64,000 nucleotides of DNA from Bacillus norwichensis (GCF_014836955.1 NZ_JACSPV010000002.1:124001-188000), one strand, 5' to 3'. Shown: positions 20,527 through 29,588, numbered from the stretch's first letter. Notes: generated by a model not told the origin, from the letters alone. A program made the numbers and translations.

Positions 20527-21438
20527 ATGTCTAATTATTTTATTGAGTGGGTCATATCAAAGGAAGATGCAGGAAAAGATATTAAGACTTTTCTATCAAA
20601 AGAGCATATTTCTAAGCGGGCTTTGACTGATATAAAATTTGCCGGTGGATATATAAGTGTCAATGGTAAAGAACAGAATGTGCGTTATTGTCTAAATGAA
20701 GGTGAAAAGCTGGAAATCGCGTTTCCTCCGGAGCCGGTCAATTCTCAACTTAAACAAGAACAGATTGAACTTGACATCCTTTATGAGGATCGGGATATTT
20801 TGGTCATCAATAAGCCGCCTTATATGAGCACCATCCCTTCGAGGGAACATCCCTCGGGAAGTGTGGCGAATGCTTTGGCCTATTATTATGAGCATCATGG
20901 AAGAATGAAATCTGCCGTTCATATAGCAACAAGACTTGATAGAAACACATCGGGGCTTTTGCTGGTGGCAAAACATCGACACGCTCATCATTTATTTGGT
21001 CTTCAGCAGGGGGAGTCGAACATTCATAGAGCCTATGAAGGGGTTGCGGCTGGAAGCTTTGAGAAACAAAATGCCGTCATCGACGCGCCTATCGGCAGGA
21101 AGCAGACAAGCATTATAGAAAGAGAAGTAAGGGCGGACGGGAAAAGAGCTGTAACGTTCTACGAAGTGAAGAAGCAATTAAAGGGGGCTGTTTATGTAAA
21201 ACTTACATTGGAAACGGGCAGAACTCATCAAATTAGGGTTCATCTTTCTCATATAGGACATCCTCTCCTGGGGGATGAATTGTACGGCGGGCCGATGGAA
21301 AACATGAAAAGGCAAGCTTTGCATTGCAGTGAACTGGCCTTTTCGCATCCTTTGACAAAAAAAGAACTGATTTTTAACGCTCCTTTGCCGCAGGATATGC
21401 AATTGCTTATGGAGGAGCTTGACATTAAAAACATATAA
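20527..21438 (+). CDS. yjbO: RluA/RluD-family pseudouridine synthase YjbO
   Basis: A 303-residue enzyme that isomerises uridine in structured RNA. It has an N-terminal S4-like segment (about residues 15-65), then the synthase domain with INKPP and the catalytic Asp138 in ATRLDRNTSGLLL. A terminal GRTHQIRVHLSHIGHPLLGDELYGG region (cited here as GRTHQIRVH and HPLLGDELYG) is diagnostic of the family. The exact RNA target is unknown. ATG 20527 follows GAAGGATAGG and overlaps the end region of nadF. Confidence 0.93.
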   Translation: MSNYFIEWVISKEDAGKDIKTFLSKEHISKRALTDIKFAGGYISVNGKEQNVRYCLNEGEKLEIAFPPEPVNSQLKQEQIELDILYEDRDILVINKPPYMSTIPSREHPSGSVANALAYYYEHHGRMKSAVHIATRLDRNTSGLLLVAKHRHAHHLFGLQQGESNIHRAYEGVAAGSFEKQNAVIDAPIGRKQTSIIEREVRADGKRAVTFYEVKKQLKGAVYVKLTLETGRTHQIRVHLSHIGHPLLGDELYGGPMENMKRQALHCSELAFSHPLTKKELIFNAPLPQDMQLLMEELDIKNI

Positions 21439-21526
21439 TTCTTTATGAAAATGAGCTTTGCGAATTTCAGGAAAAGAATAAGAGATACCCATGAAATGGA
21501 TACTTATACGGATTAAAAAATGCAGT

Positions 21527-22264
21527 CTATGAAAACTGCGTAAATTTTTCCGGTATGTATGGCAAAGAGGAATGAACGGATACTGTTTTTTTCTCTGGAT
21601 ATCTGAATGCTGTCAGCTTTCCGCCAAATACGCAACCAGTGTCGATATTGATGGTCCTTCCAACAATGCGCGGTTCTGTTACTGGAGTGTGGCCATAAAC
21701 GATATAAGGAGTGCCGTGATACTTCTTCGCCCAGTCCCGCCTTATGGGTCTTCCATCGGGGAGGCATTCTCCGGTAATGTCTCCGTAAAGCACGAAGGTC
21801 TTTACACTTTTGTTCATTTTGCCAATATAGTCTTCTCTTATGCCTGCGTGAGCAATGAGCAGTTTTCCCTCATCGAGCGTTTGGTAGAGTGGGGAACCCT
21901 CATATAATTCCATGAACATTCTTTTGTAATGGTTCTCTTCCTTAGATGTGAGGTTGTTTAACTCGGCAACCGTTGTTTCTAAACCATGAGTAATCTGAAC
22001 ATTTCTCCCGAGAAAATAACGATAAAGTTTATTGCAGTGATTTCCGGGAACATAGATAGCACCGTGATATTTCCAGAGCTTCCAGATGGTTTGAATCACG
22101 TTTAATGATTGGGGCCCTCTGTCCGTGAGGTCACCTACAAAACCCAGTACTCTGCCTTTTGGATGAATAGGAACTCCATTCTGCCATTTGTATCCGAGCT
22201 CGTGTGTCAGATTTGTCAGCTCCGTAAAGCAGCCATGAATATCACCAACTATATCAATTTTCAA
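21527..22264 (-). CDS. prpE: PrpE, bis(5'-nucleosyl)-tetraphosphatase / protein phosphatase
   Basis: A metallophosphoesterase of the PPP family that hydrolyses Ap4A asymmetrically; in B. subtilis it affects spore germination. The 245-residue protein contains GDIHG (metal ligands), GDLTDRGP and VPGNHCNK, followed by HAGIR and YGHTPV. TTG 22264 is chosen because AGGTG is six bases upstream and it gives [11 protein letters not shown]. Downstream, GCAGT / ACTGC with a T run overlaps the stop and may terminate it. Confidence 0.95.
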   Translation of the reverse strand: MKIDIVGDIHGCFTELTNLTHELGYKWQNGVPIHPKGRVLGFVGDLTDRGPQSLNVIQTIWKLWKYHGAIYVPGNHCNKLYRYFLGRNVQITHGLETTVAELNNLTSKEENHYKRMFMELYEGSPLYQTLDEGKLLIAHAGIREDYIGKMNKSVKTFVLYGDITGECLPDGRPIRRDWAKKYHGTPYIVYGHTPVTEPRIVGRTINIDTGCVFGGKLTAFRYPEKKTVSVHSSLPYIPEKFTQFS

Positions 22265-22371
22265 TACAATCACCTGTCTTTTTCCAATATCCTCATTTTC
22301 GTTGGTGGTCAACCTTTTCATATTATTGTATTAATGTGTTCCGTTTCATGCAAACTTTGACATAAAAGGGC

Positions 22372-22483
22372 GTATTCAAAAAGTTGCCAAAGGAGAGGTG
22401 ATGGCAGGGAATGTCAGCTTGAGTAGCACTGAAACAGCTAATGAAGAGATTTACCGCTTATTATTTGGTGACTTTTTGAATAT
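22372..22483. repeat. 112-base segment bounded by 20-base inverted repeats upstream of mgtE
   Basis: GTATTCAAAAAGTTGCCAAA (22372-22391) and its near-complement TTTGGTGACTTTTTGAATAT (22464-22483) enclose about 72 bases. The arms could form a long stem on RNA, or be the ends of a miniature element. It does not match the known Mg2+ (M-box) riboswitch pattern. Confidence 0.6.
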
Positions 22484-22554
22484 CCTCTAAAATATAACGA
22501 CAAGCCCATAAAGATTTGTTAGGATAGGAAGGACAGGCGGAGAGGAGGCACAAA

Positions 22555-23934
22555 ATGATGGCTGAAATGAATCAAGAAGAACAAGATCAATTGAACGAAG
22601 AATTGCTTCTTAAAGCCCTTCATGATGATAACATCATGGAATTTCGTGAAGAATTTTTACATTTACATCCATATGATCAAGCGAGATTTTATATAAAAAT
22701 TGAGCCGGACGAAAGGCTGAAGATTTATCGATATTTATCACCTAAGGAAGTATCGGACTTTTTTGAGGTTTTAGATATTGAGGATAGTGAATACAAAGAT
22801 ATATTGGCGGAAATGGTACCACAATATGCTACAGATATGCTGTCGCATATGTATACGGATAATGCGGTTGACGTTTTAAATAAGCTGGATAAACTTCAGG
22901 CGGCAAGCTATTTGACTATCATGAATAAAGAAAGTGCTCAGGAGATCAAAGATCTCCTCCACTACGAAGAGTCGACTGCCGGAAGTATCATGACAACCGA
23001 ATATATTGCCATTTCGGCCAATCAGACAGTCCGCTCCGCTATGCATATTTTGAAAAATGAAGCCCCGACTGCTGAGACGATTTACTATGTATTTGTCATC
23101 GATGATGATAGGCGTCTTGTTGGGGTTATATCACTTCGTGATCTAATTATCAGCAATGATGATACGATGATTTCTGAAATCATGTCTTCACGTGTAGTTT
23201 CGATTACAGTGGATGCAGACCAGGAAGAGGCTGCAAACCAGATGCGTGACTACGACTTGTTGGCACTTCCGGTCGTTGATTTTCAAAATCATTTATTGGG
23301 TATCATAACAGTTGATGATATTATTGATGTCATCGACGAAGAGGCATCCGATGATTATTCAAAGCTCGCGGCTGTAATGGACGTCGATACACCTGATAAA
23401 AACCCCTTTTCTGCAGCAAAAAAGCGTCTACCTTGGCTGATCATATTACTTTTTTTGGGAATGTTTACAGCCAGTTTGATTGGAAGGTTTGAAGACACCT
23501 TAAATCAGGTATCTATATTAGCAGTATTCATTCCTTTAATTGCTGGAATGGCTGGAAATACTGGTACACAGGCCCTTGCGGTGGCGGTAAGGGGGATTGC
23601 TACGGGTGAGTTGGAAGAAGAAAGCAGATGGAAATTGGTCCTCAGAGAAGGAGGAACCGGTCTAATCACCGGTTCAATCTGTGGGTTGCTTGTCGTCATT
23701 GTTGTTTATCTGTGGAAAGGTGAGTTGTTTCTTGGTTTCCTCGTTGGGATTTCTATCCTGGCGTCTTTATTTGTTGCCACTTTGGCGGGGACGCTTGTGC
23801 CCATTATCATGCATAAGCTGAAAATCGATCCGGCTGTAGCATCCGGTCCTTTTATAACAACAATGAACGATCTAACATCAATTTTGATCTATTTTGGACT
23901 TGCTACTTTATTCATGAGCTATCTTGTTCATTAA
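22555..23934 (+). CDS. mgtE: Magnesium transporter MgtE
   Basis: A Mg2+ channel/transporter of the inner membrane. The 459-residue protein has the N-terminal superhelical domain (to about residue 135), a CBS pair (about 140-260; TAETIYYVFVIDDDRRLVGV and LALPVVDFQNHLLGI), a linking helix and five membrane segments. The GNTGTQAL and GPFITTMNDL signatures line the pore. Mg2+ binding to the cytosolic domains normally closes the channel. ATG 22555 (or 22558) follows GAGAGGAGG. It is inserted between prpE and yjbQ compared with B. subtilis. Confidence 0.97.
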   Translation: MMAEMNQEEQDQLNEELLLKALHDDNIMEFREEFLHLHPYDQARFYIKIEPDERLKIYRYLSPKEVSDFFEVLDIEDSEYKDILAEMVPQYATDMLSHMYTDNAVDVLNKLDKLQAASYLTIMNKESAQEIKDLLHYEESTAGSIMTTEYIAISANQTVRSAMHILKNEAPTAETIYYVFVIDDDRRLVGVISLRDLIISNDDTMISEIMSSRVVSITVDADQEEAANQMRDYDLLALPVVDFQNHLLGIITVDDIIDVIDEEASDDYSKLAAVMDVDTPDKNPFSAAKKRLPWLIILLFLGMFTASLIGRFEDTLNQVSILAVFIPLIAGMAGNTGTQALAVAVRGIATGELEEESRWKLVLREGGTGLITGSICGLLVVIVVYLWKGELFLGFLVGISILASLFVATLAGTLVPIIMHKLKIDPAVASGPFITTMNDLTSILIYFGLATLFMSYLVH

Positions 23935-23999
23935 CGCAAAAGTCCCCATTCTTATGTAAAGAAAATATACCATTTTTATCGTTTTCATTTCAAAACAGT

Positions 24000-24240
24000 G
24001 ACGTACAGGACTACTAATGCAAGCGAAGCGACAGGACGTCGCGTTCTAAGCCTGCTGACGTATGGGACGTACTAATGCCGCGATTTGAGCTTCATTCTTC
24101 GCCGTGTTGTCTTGCTGTGAGTGCTATCGTCGACCAAGCAGGCGTTTTCCTTTATCTCAATTGAAGGATCGTCGACAAAGTTCGTCACTTCGGCAACGTA
24201 GACACACCAACATTATACGTCGCCAAATGGACGCATTGAA
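24000..24240. repeat. Diverged hairpin repeat (GCGACAGGACGTCGC core)
   Basis: A GC-richer non-coding block between mgtE and yjbQ with a perfect inverted repeat GCGACAGGACGTCGC at 24028-24042. Flanking words (ACGTAC.GGAC, TGCAAGCGAAG) are shared with the 7.5 kb block. An apparent N-terminal extension of the yjbQ frame (24104-24280) is made of this repeat and is not considered coding. Confidence 0.6.
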
Positions 24241-24280
24241 CTTTTCTTATAATTCAGTCACAAAATGGAGGAAGAAGCGT

Positions 24281-26134
24281 ATGGACTCTGAATCGTCATT
24301 ATTATCATTAGTTATTGTATTGCTTGTTGCATTTTTCACACCGCTTCTTCTCCATCGTTTTCGGTTATTTTTCATTCCGGTCGTTGTCGCGGAAATTATC
24401 ATGGGTCTAATTATCGGAAAAAGCGGATTCGATGTGATCCGGCACGATATGTGGCTTGATACGCTGTCAACGCTCGGATTTATTTTTTTAATGTTCCTAA
24501 GTGGTGTAGAAATCGATTTTTCGGCATTTAGCAGTAAACAAAAGAAAGCTGCGCTTTCAAATGGGAAACTGGAGCCTAACAGGCTTGCTGTGTCTACTTT
24601 TATTTTTGCAGGCATATTTGTTCTATCATTATTGCTCTCATACATTTTCGTTCTCGCAGGGTTTATCGAAAATATGATGCTGATGACCTTGATCATTTCG
24701 ACGATTTCACTCGGAGTGGTGGTGCCAACCTTAAAAGAAGCAGGTATCATGAAAACGGGAATTGGCCAGATTATTTTGCTTGTCGCTGTTATTGCCGATC
24801 TTGTCACGATGATTCTGCTTTCTGTGTTTGTTTCTCTTTCAAGTGATGGCAGCGGGCATATGTGGCTGTTACTTGTGCTGTTTGCAACAGGAGTTATTTT
24901 TTACTTTATAGGTGTCCGCTTTAAGAGTAGGAATTTTGTAGCGAGCTTGTCAAAAGGGACGGTGCAGATCGGAACTCGTGCTATTTTTACGTTGATCATC
25001 GTACTGGTCGCTTTATCTGAATCAGTTGGAGCCGAGAACATATTAGGCGCATTTATCGCAGGAACGCTTGTTTCGCTTTTGAATCCTGACCAAAATATGA
25101 TCCGTCAGCTTGATTCTTTCGGATATGGGTTTTTAATCCCCATATTTTTCGTCATGGTCGGAGTAGACCTTGATCTATGGTCGCTCTTAAGCAATAAAAA
25201 CATGTTGCTGCTGATTCCGTTTTTGCTTGCGGCTTTGTTTATATCTAAGTTCTTTCCAGTGCTAATATTGAGGCGCTGGTATGATAAAAATACCGTACTC
25301 GCATCCGCATTTTTACTGACTTCCACTTTATCACTTGTCATAGCTGCAGCTAAAATTGCTGAGCGGATCAATGTAATTTCATCAGAGATGAGCGGTACGT
25401 TCATATTAGTGGCTGTCATTTCATGTATTTTAACTCCTATCCTGTTCAAAAAATGGTTCCCAAAAGAAAATGCCGCGAAGAGAAAAGTAAAAGTGGCATT
25501 CGTTGGAGCCAATCAAATGTCACTGGCTGTTTCAAAGGAATTGAGCCACAATCAATATGATACATCTGTTTTTCACAAGAAATTTGAAAAAGCGGATTCT
25601 CAGACTGCGGATTCTACATTTGACATCATAGAGGTCGCGGGATATGAGGAGGATGTGCTAGAAAAAGCGGGAGTATTTGATTCGGATATTCTTTTCATTG
25701 CAACAGGAGATGAAGAGCTCAATTCAACGCTGGCTGTCGCTGCCAAAGAGCGCGACATGGAAAGGGTTATTGCCCGTATTGAAAGCCCCGACCTTGCAAA
25801 GGCATTAACGGAGCAGGATATTGAGGGATTTTCAACATTACTTTCTACAACGGCATTGATGAAAGCTTTGATAGAGTCACCGAATATTGCACATATCATG
25901 ACGAGTGAGGAAACAGCCTTGCACGAAATCCGAATGATGAATCCAGAATATGGACAGATGACTTTACGGGAATTTCCATTTACAGGGGATGTTATCATTG
26001 TAAGGATATTTAGGGGGAAGGATTCTATTGTCCCCCACGGAGATACAGAGCTCCAACTCAATGATCGTTTGATTGTAACTGGATCGGCTGAATATGTAGA
26101 GGAATTAACGAGGGAACTGCAATTTAAACAGTAA
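24281..26134 (+). CDS. yjbQ: CPA2-family cation/proton antiporter YjbQ with TrkA domains
   Basis: A 617-residue inner-membrane monovalent cation:H+ antiporter. The first ~390 residues form about 12 membrane helices with family motifs (FLSGVEIDFS, AFIAGTLVSLL, FVMVGVDLDLW). A TrkA-N (KVAFVGANQMSLAVSKEL) and TrkA-C (from about residue 545, IVRIFRGKDSIVPHGDTEL) module follows, giving nucleotide or c-di-AMP/NAD-dependent gating. ATG 24281 after GGAGGAAGAAGCGT is the start. Ion specificity (Na+ or K+) cannot be told from sequence. Confidence 0.93.
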   Translation: MDSESSLLSLVIVLLVAFFTPLLLHRFRLFFIPVVVAEIIMGLIIGKSGFDVIRHDMWLDTLSTLGFIFLMFLSGVEIDFSAFSSKQKKAALSNGKLEPNRLAVSTFIFAGIFVLSLLLSYIFVLAGFIENMMLMTLIISTISLGVVVPTLKEAGIMKTGIGQIILLVAVIADLVTMILLSVFVSLSSDGSGHMWLLLVLFATGVIFYFIGVRFKSRNFVASLSKGTVQIGTRAIFTLIIVLVALSESVGAENILGAFIAGTLVSLLNPDQNMIRQLDSFGYGFLIPIFFVMVGVDLDLWSLLSNKNMLLLIPFLLAALFISKFFPVLILRRWYDKNTVLASAFLLTSTLSLVIAAAKIAERINVISSEMSGTFILVAVISCILTPILFKKWFPKENAAKRKVKVAFVGANQMSLAVSKELSHNQYDTSVFHKKFEKADSQTADSTFDIIEVAGYEEDVLEKAGVFDSDILFIATGDEELNSTLAVAAKERDMERVIARIESPDLAKALTEQDIEGFSTLLSTTALMKALIESPNIAHIMTSEETALHEIRMMNPEYGQMTLREFPFTGDVIIVRIFRGKDSIVPHGDTELQLNDRLIVTGSAEYVEELTRELQFKQ

Positions 26135-26138
26135 TATT

Positions 26139-26323
26139 ATCAAATGCGCCTTGGCGTATTTGCCCCCAGATTTTATCGAAGCTCAATAAATTTCTTCTGA
26201 AAATCTGTGGCATCCGCCGGGGGCTTTAACTTTATGCAGCTTGGGTTTGAACCCTCGCTGAATGGAATAACAATATGCATTCATTTCACCACTTACAGAA
26301 GTGGGAGAATTCTGCTGAATAAA
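26139..26323 (-). repeat. Dispersed element copy A (185 bp, most complete)
   Basis: On the minus strand it starts TTTATTCAGCAGAA and has a hairpin ACTTCTGTAAGT. A second hairpin is based on ATTCAGCGAGGG...AAGCTGCAT. It ends CCAAGGCGCATTTGAT. Copies B (36406), C (50735) and D (46081) share these blocks. It begins five bases past the yjbQ stop. No transposase is associated. Confidence 0.8.
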
Positions 26324-26338
26324 GTTATAAGAATCCTG

Positions 26339-26368
26339 TTTACAAAACAAAAAGCAGTCGTGTATGAT
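26339..26368 (+). promoter_or_regulatory. Sigma-A promoter of fabI
   Basis: TTTACA at 26339-26344 and TATGAT at 26363-26368 are 18 bases apart. The -10 runs into the FapR operator. Confidence 0.7.
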
Positions 26369-26387
26369 TAGTACTAGGTGCTAATAA
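26368..26387 (+). promoter_or_regulatory. FapR operator upstream of fabI
   Basis: TTAGTACTAGGTGCTAATAA is a near-palindromic FapR site overlapping the -10/start of fabI. The arrangement is the same as at fabH (2794). Confidence 0.88.
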
Positions 26388-26418
26388 CATGTAATAAAAA
26401 TAATGGGGAGGAATTCGC

Positions 26419-27198
26419 ATGCTTTCTTTAACTGGTAAAACCTTTGTGGTTATGGGTGTTGCAAATAAACGGAGTATCGCATGGGGAATTGCAAGATCTT
26501 TACATAAAGCTGGTGCTAAACTGATTTTTACATATGCTGGGGAGCGTCTTGAGAAAAATGTTCGTGATTTGGCGGATACGTTGGAAGGAGAAAAATCCCT
26601 TGTCCTTCCTTGCGATGTTACAAAAGACGATGATGTTGAGGCATGCTTCAGTCAAATTAAGGAGCAGGCAGGCCCGATCCATGGGATTGCCCACTGTATC
26701 GCGTTCGCCAATAAAGAAGAGCTGGATGGGGACTATTTGAATGTTACAAGGGATGGTTTCCTCCTTGCTCATAACATCAGCGCTTATTCATTGACTGCTG
26801 TTGCCAAAGCGGTTCAAAAGCTAGATGTTATGCCTGAGGGCGGAAGCATTGTGACAATGACTTATCTTGGCGGAGAGCGAGTTGTAACAAACTATAACGT
26901 TATGGGAGTGGCTAAAGCTTCACTTGATGCGAGCGTTATGTATTTGGCAAGCGATCTTGGTAAACAAGGCATCCGAGTAAACTCAATTTCTGCTGGCCCA
27001 ATCCGTACACTTTCTGCAAAAGGAATCAGCGATTTTAACAGTATTTTGAAAGAAATTGAAGAAAAAGCTCCTCTGCGTAGAACAACTACTCCGGAAGAAG
27101 TCGGCGATACTGCTGTATTCTTGTTCAGCGATCTTTCACGTGGTATTACAGGTGAAAACATCCATGTCGATTCTGGCTATCATATAATGGGCAATTAA
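26419..27198 (+). CDS. fabI: Enoyl-ACP reductase FabI
   Basis: Catalyses the NADH/NADPH-dependent last step of each fatty acid elongation round and is the triclosan target. The 259-residue SDR-type protein has the FabI-type nucleotide motif GVANKRSIAWGIA and the extended active-site Y-x6-K in YNVMGVAKA, with the second Tyr in MTYLGGERV. The substrate region SAGPIRTLSAKGI follows. GGGGAGG precedes the ATG. It is controlled by its own FapR operator. Confidence 0.97.
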   Translation: MLSLTGKTFVVMGVANKRSIAWGIARSLHKAGAKLIFTYAGERLEKNVRDLADTLEGEKSLVLPCDVTKDDDVEACFSQIKEQAGPIHGIAHCIAFANKEELDGDYLNVTRDGFLLAHNISAYSLTAVAKAVQKLDVMPEGGSIVTMTYLGGERVVTNYNVMGVAKASLDASVMYLASDLGKQGIRVNSISAGPIRTLSAKGISDFNSILKEIEEKAPLRRTTTPEEVGDTAVFLFSDLSRGITGENIHVDSGYHIMGN

Positions 27199-27284
27199 TA
27201 GGGGTTTTTATCATATAGGAGTTAAAACTGAAACAAGAATTAAACAATTGCCATAAAACTATTTGGATGAGTTTTTTATTAACA

Positions 27285-27322
27285 AACTGCCGTGAAGTGT
27301 ACTCACGGTGGTTTTTTTATTT
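27285..27322 (+). terminator. fabI terminator
   Basis: AACTGCCGTGA / TCACGGTGGTT hairpin with a T tract. Confidence 0.8.
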
Positions 27323-27331
27323 TTGTGATAA

Positions 27332-27358
27332 ACGTCGGCTGGGGATATGCATACATTA
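27332..27358 (+). promoter_or_regulatory. Candidate sigma-K promoter of cotO
   Basis: AC at 27332-27333 and CATACATTA at 27350-27358 are separated by 16 bases. This matches the mother-cell sigma-K consensus (AC, N16, CATANNNTA) 33 bases before a spore-coat gene. Confidence 0.65.
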
Positions 27359-27391
27359 TTAAGAAAGTTTCAGTGATGGAGGTTTTTCCAT

Positions 27392-27940
27392 ATGACAAAA
27401 AAAGATAAGTCACTAAAGCCTATTTTATATATTGCGCAGCCTCATTTAAAAGAGCCGAATCGCCAGATGCAGAGTCAGTATACTTCAAATGCTGAGCAAC
27501 GATTCAATTTGAATCCGAGTGCTACAGTCGTTGCTGGCAAGGCAAGAACAGTCAAAAGAAATATCAGTTATGTTGAGGAAGAAGACTTTATTTTTGAAGA
27601 TAAGAACAATTCAATGGAAAAAAAAGCCGAAGAAAAGCAGCCTCAAAAACAAATTCCAGTTTCAGCCGCGGACTATTTCAGATCTCAAACTCAAAATAAC
27701 AGTTCTGTAAAAGGCAGACTTAGCCCAATTAAGCCATTCATCACTATGTCGATTGATGAAAAGCTACAGCATTTATCATCGAAATCCCAATTTTATTCCT
27801 GTATCTTTTCAACATCAGATAAAAGGGTCACTGGTAAACTGCATACAGTCGATCAAAATCATATAGTCGTGAAGACAGGTTCTGGAGAGTTTGTCACGAT
27901 TGGTAAAAAAGAGTTGATTGGAATCCGGATTAACGCTTAA
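27392..27940 (+). CDS. cotO: Spore coat protein CotO
   Basis: A morphogenetic coat protein that helps assemble the outer spore layers (B. subtilis YjbX/CotO). The 182-residue protein starts with a Lys-rich segment and the characteristic PILYIAQPHLKEP. It continues through a variable, charged, low-complexity middle to a conserved C-terminal domain (about residues 110-182, KPFITMSIDEKLQHLSSKSQ). It is located between fabI and cotZ as in B. subtilis, behind a candidate sigma-K promoter. Confidence 0.88.
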   Translation: MTKKDKSLKPILYIAQPHLKEPNRQMQSQYTSNAEQRFNLNPSATVVAGKARTVKRNISYVEEEDFIFEDKNNSMEKKAEEKQPQKQIPVSAADYFRSQTQNNSSVKGRLSPIKPFITMSIDEKLQHLSSKSQFYSCIFSTSDKRVTGKLHTVDQNHIVVKTGSGEFVTIGKKELIGIRINA

Positions 27941-28096
27941 GTGCCAAAAATGAAGAGTATCTCCAAAAAAAGTAAGTGCGTGTTCTTTGTTGATGTTATT
28001 AAAAACGTCACGATAAGCGGTGAAAGATGCCCATCATAAGGGGTGTACAATTGAAAAGGGTCATGAATTTAGCGAAGGTAGCTGCCCAAATGCAAA

Positions 28097-28140
28097 ATCA
28101 GTCGAAGAAAAACGAAAAATCGTTTTCCTCGACTGATTCA
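28097..28140 (+). terminator. Hairpin downstream of cotO
   Basis: CAGTCGA...TCGACTG with an inner AAAACGA / TCGTTTT forms a long stem in the gap between the convergent cotO and cotZ. Confidence 0.65.
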
Positions 28141-28145
28141 TTTTA

Positions 28146-28168
28146 GAGGGCTTTTTAAATAGCCCCCT
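28146..28168 (-). terminator. cotZ terminator
   Basis: GGGGCTATTTAAAAAGCCC on the minus strand just past the cotZ stop, followed by TCTAAAA. Confidence 0.65.
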
Positions 28169-28174
28169 TCAACA

Positions 28175-28741
28175 TTAGTCACAAAGCTCTAAGTCAACAT
28201 CTGCGATACATTGAACAGCACAGAAGCAGTGAAGGTCAACAGTAACACAGCTGTTGCTGCGTCCCCAATCTCTTACTTCGCAAAGCTCTGAGAAATTACA
28301 TTTTCCGTGAGTTTCAAAAATATCAGCTACAGTCTTTCCATCCTTTTTCAATGGTACAAGGACCCTTAAAGTGGCGCAGCAATTATCAAAGATTTCTTCA
28401 ACCCGGAAAAAGACAGACATGCATTTGCCATGATGTCCTCTGAACAAAGCTTTAAAAAGCTCACCGTTCTTATGAGTCAAAGTGAATACACGGGTATCCG
28501 CATGTCTTCGTCCCCGTACACCTAAATCACCAAGAGGCTCAACAAAGCAGTTTGATGTGCATGCTTCGCATTCTTCTTCTGCCTGTTCCTGAATATCTTT
28601 GATAGCTCTGACTACTTGACAAACACAATTTAATGCACAGCCACCATCGCCGCCACAGCCACCGCCACCGCTTTTCTCGTGATGGTGATGGGTTGTCGGC
28701 GCTACATGGCCGAAGGATGATTCCATATCTTCGAAGCTCAT
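28175..28741 (-). CDS. cotZ: CotZ/CotY-family cysteine-rich spore coat protein
   Basis: A 188-residue Cys-rich protein of the CotZ/CotY/ExsY family, which forms disulfide-linked crystalline layers of the spore crust or exosporium. The N-terminus has a HHHH tract and a GGGGCGGDGGC stretch that is Gly/Cys-rich. The rest has at least fifteen further Cys and family blocks such as CVCQVVRAIKDIQ, VRGRRHADTRVFTL and CNFSELCEVRDWGRSNSC. It lies next to cotO as in B. subtilis. RBS AGGAGG is in place. Expression in the mother cell is expected. Confidence 0.92.
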   Translation of the reverse strand: MSFEDMESSFGHVAPTTHHHHEKSGGGGCGGDGGCALNCVCQVVRAIKDIQEQAEEECEACTSNCFVEPLGDLGVRGRRHADTRVFTLTHKNGELFKALFRGHHGKCMSVFFRVEEIFDNCCATLRVLVPLKKDGKTVADIFETHGKCNFSELCEVRDWGRSNSCVTVDLHCFCAVQCIADVDLELCD

Positions 28742-28869
28742 CTATATGTTCCTCCTTTTTATATAGTCATTAATGGTCATTTACATTAATAACATATTAA
28801 TCCATAGGTAATTGAGTAACGGACAAACGCCTGTTTTACATAAAATAGGCAATCAAAGGGGGGGAATCA

Positions 28870-29226
28870 ATGGATATTGCCTGGTTGGAATTTATTATAT
28901 TCAGCATGGCGGTTTTTCGTCTCACTAGGCTGTTAGTCTATGATCAAATAACAGAATGGATAAGAAGTCCATTCATAGATGAGTATGAGGAAAAAAATAA
29001 TGAGGGAGAGACGGAGGTTTATCTGCGTCCGAAAGAAGGAGGTGTCCGGGGCTGGTTTGGCAATCTGCTGAGCTGCTACTGGTGTACAGGGATATGGATG
29101 GCTATCGGATTATTCGTGATACGTTTTTATCTTCCTGTTGTTTATAAACCTGTTGTTATCGTATTGGCCGCGGCTGGCTTCGCAGCAATTGTTGAAACAT
29201 GGATTCAGTCAAAAAACATCGGGTAA
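28870..29226 (+). CDS. DUF1360-like membrane protein
   Basis: A 118-residue protein with an N-terminal amphipathic helix (FSMAVFRLTRLLVYDQI), a charged middle, the conserved LLSCYWCTGIWMAIGL motif and a C-terminal membrane helix (VIVLAAAGFAAIVE). This resembles the DUF1360 family, found in spore-formers, often near coat genes. Function is unknown. The start follows AAAGGGGGGGAATCA. Upstream, CATAAAATA near 28839 could be part of a mother-cell promoter, but the spacing to an AC element is not ideal. Confidence 0.75.
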   Translation: MDIAWLEFIIFSMAVFRLTRLLVYDQITEWIRSPFIDEYEEKNNEGETEVYLRPKEGGVRGWFGNLLSCYWCTGIWMAIGLFVIRFYLPVVYKPVVIVLAAAGFAAIVETWIQSKNIG

Positions 29227-29318
29227 TCTGGGGTTTTGGGAAAACGATAAGCGAAGGACGCTCATAAAATATACTAGGTGCATAGGTGCATCCAATATAC
29301 ATGTGGGAAGTGAGATCT

Positions 29319-29420
29319 TTGAAAAAAAATGGAGGGAAAAAAAGGTCGGTCGCTCCTGTTCATAAAAAAAGGAAAGGCTGCGGATGCGGAGGACCTATCA
29401 AGAAGCCAAGAGTGTTTTAG
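29319..29420 (+). CDS. 33-residue Lys/Gly/Cys-rich protein, probably spore-associated
   Basis: A very short frame reading MKKNGGKKRSVAPVHKK followed by a GCGCGG core and PIKKPRVF. The TTG start lies six bases after GGAAGTGA. The composition (basic, Gly-rich, three close Cys-Gly repeats) is like small coat or crust proteins. It lies between DUF1360/cotZ and the spoVA cassette. I do not recognise a named family; a role in spores is inferred from neighbours. A hairpin AGAGAAACTT...AAGTTTCTCT with TTTTTTT (about 29457-29491) follows as terminator. Confidence 0.55.
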   Translation: MKKNGGKKRSVAPVHKKRKGCGCGGPIKKPRVF

Positions 29421-29455
29421 AAGTTTTTTTCGACTTTTTACCATGCATTCGTGTA

Positions 29456-29492
29456 CAGAGAAACTTTTTGTATAAGTTTCTCTTTTTTTATT
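29456..29492 (+). terminator. Terminator after the 33-residue protein
   Basis: AGAGAAACTT / AAGTTTCTCT hairpin with seven T residues. Confidence 0.85.
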
Positions 29493-29588
29493 CTTCTTTT
29501 CAAAAAGAAAGTTGAAACATTTGCGTTCATAATTTACATGGATTGGTGAAAAATAAAGGTAGTTACGATTTTAAAAGCGGAGGTTCAC

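Noticed and set aside
22340-22554. M-box magnesium riboswitch before mgtE
   Set aside because: The region is short and shows only a simple inverted repeat, not the conserved M-box elements.
24104-24280. N-terminal extension of yjbQ
   Set aside because: It encodes an Arg/Ser-rich leader from the repeat block; ATG 24281 has the ribosome-binding site and matches family starts.
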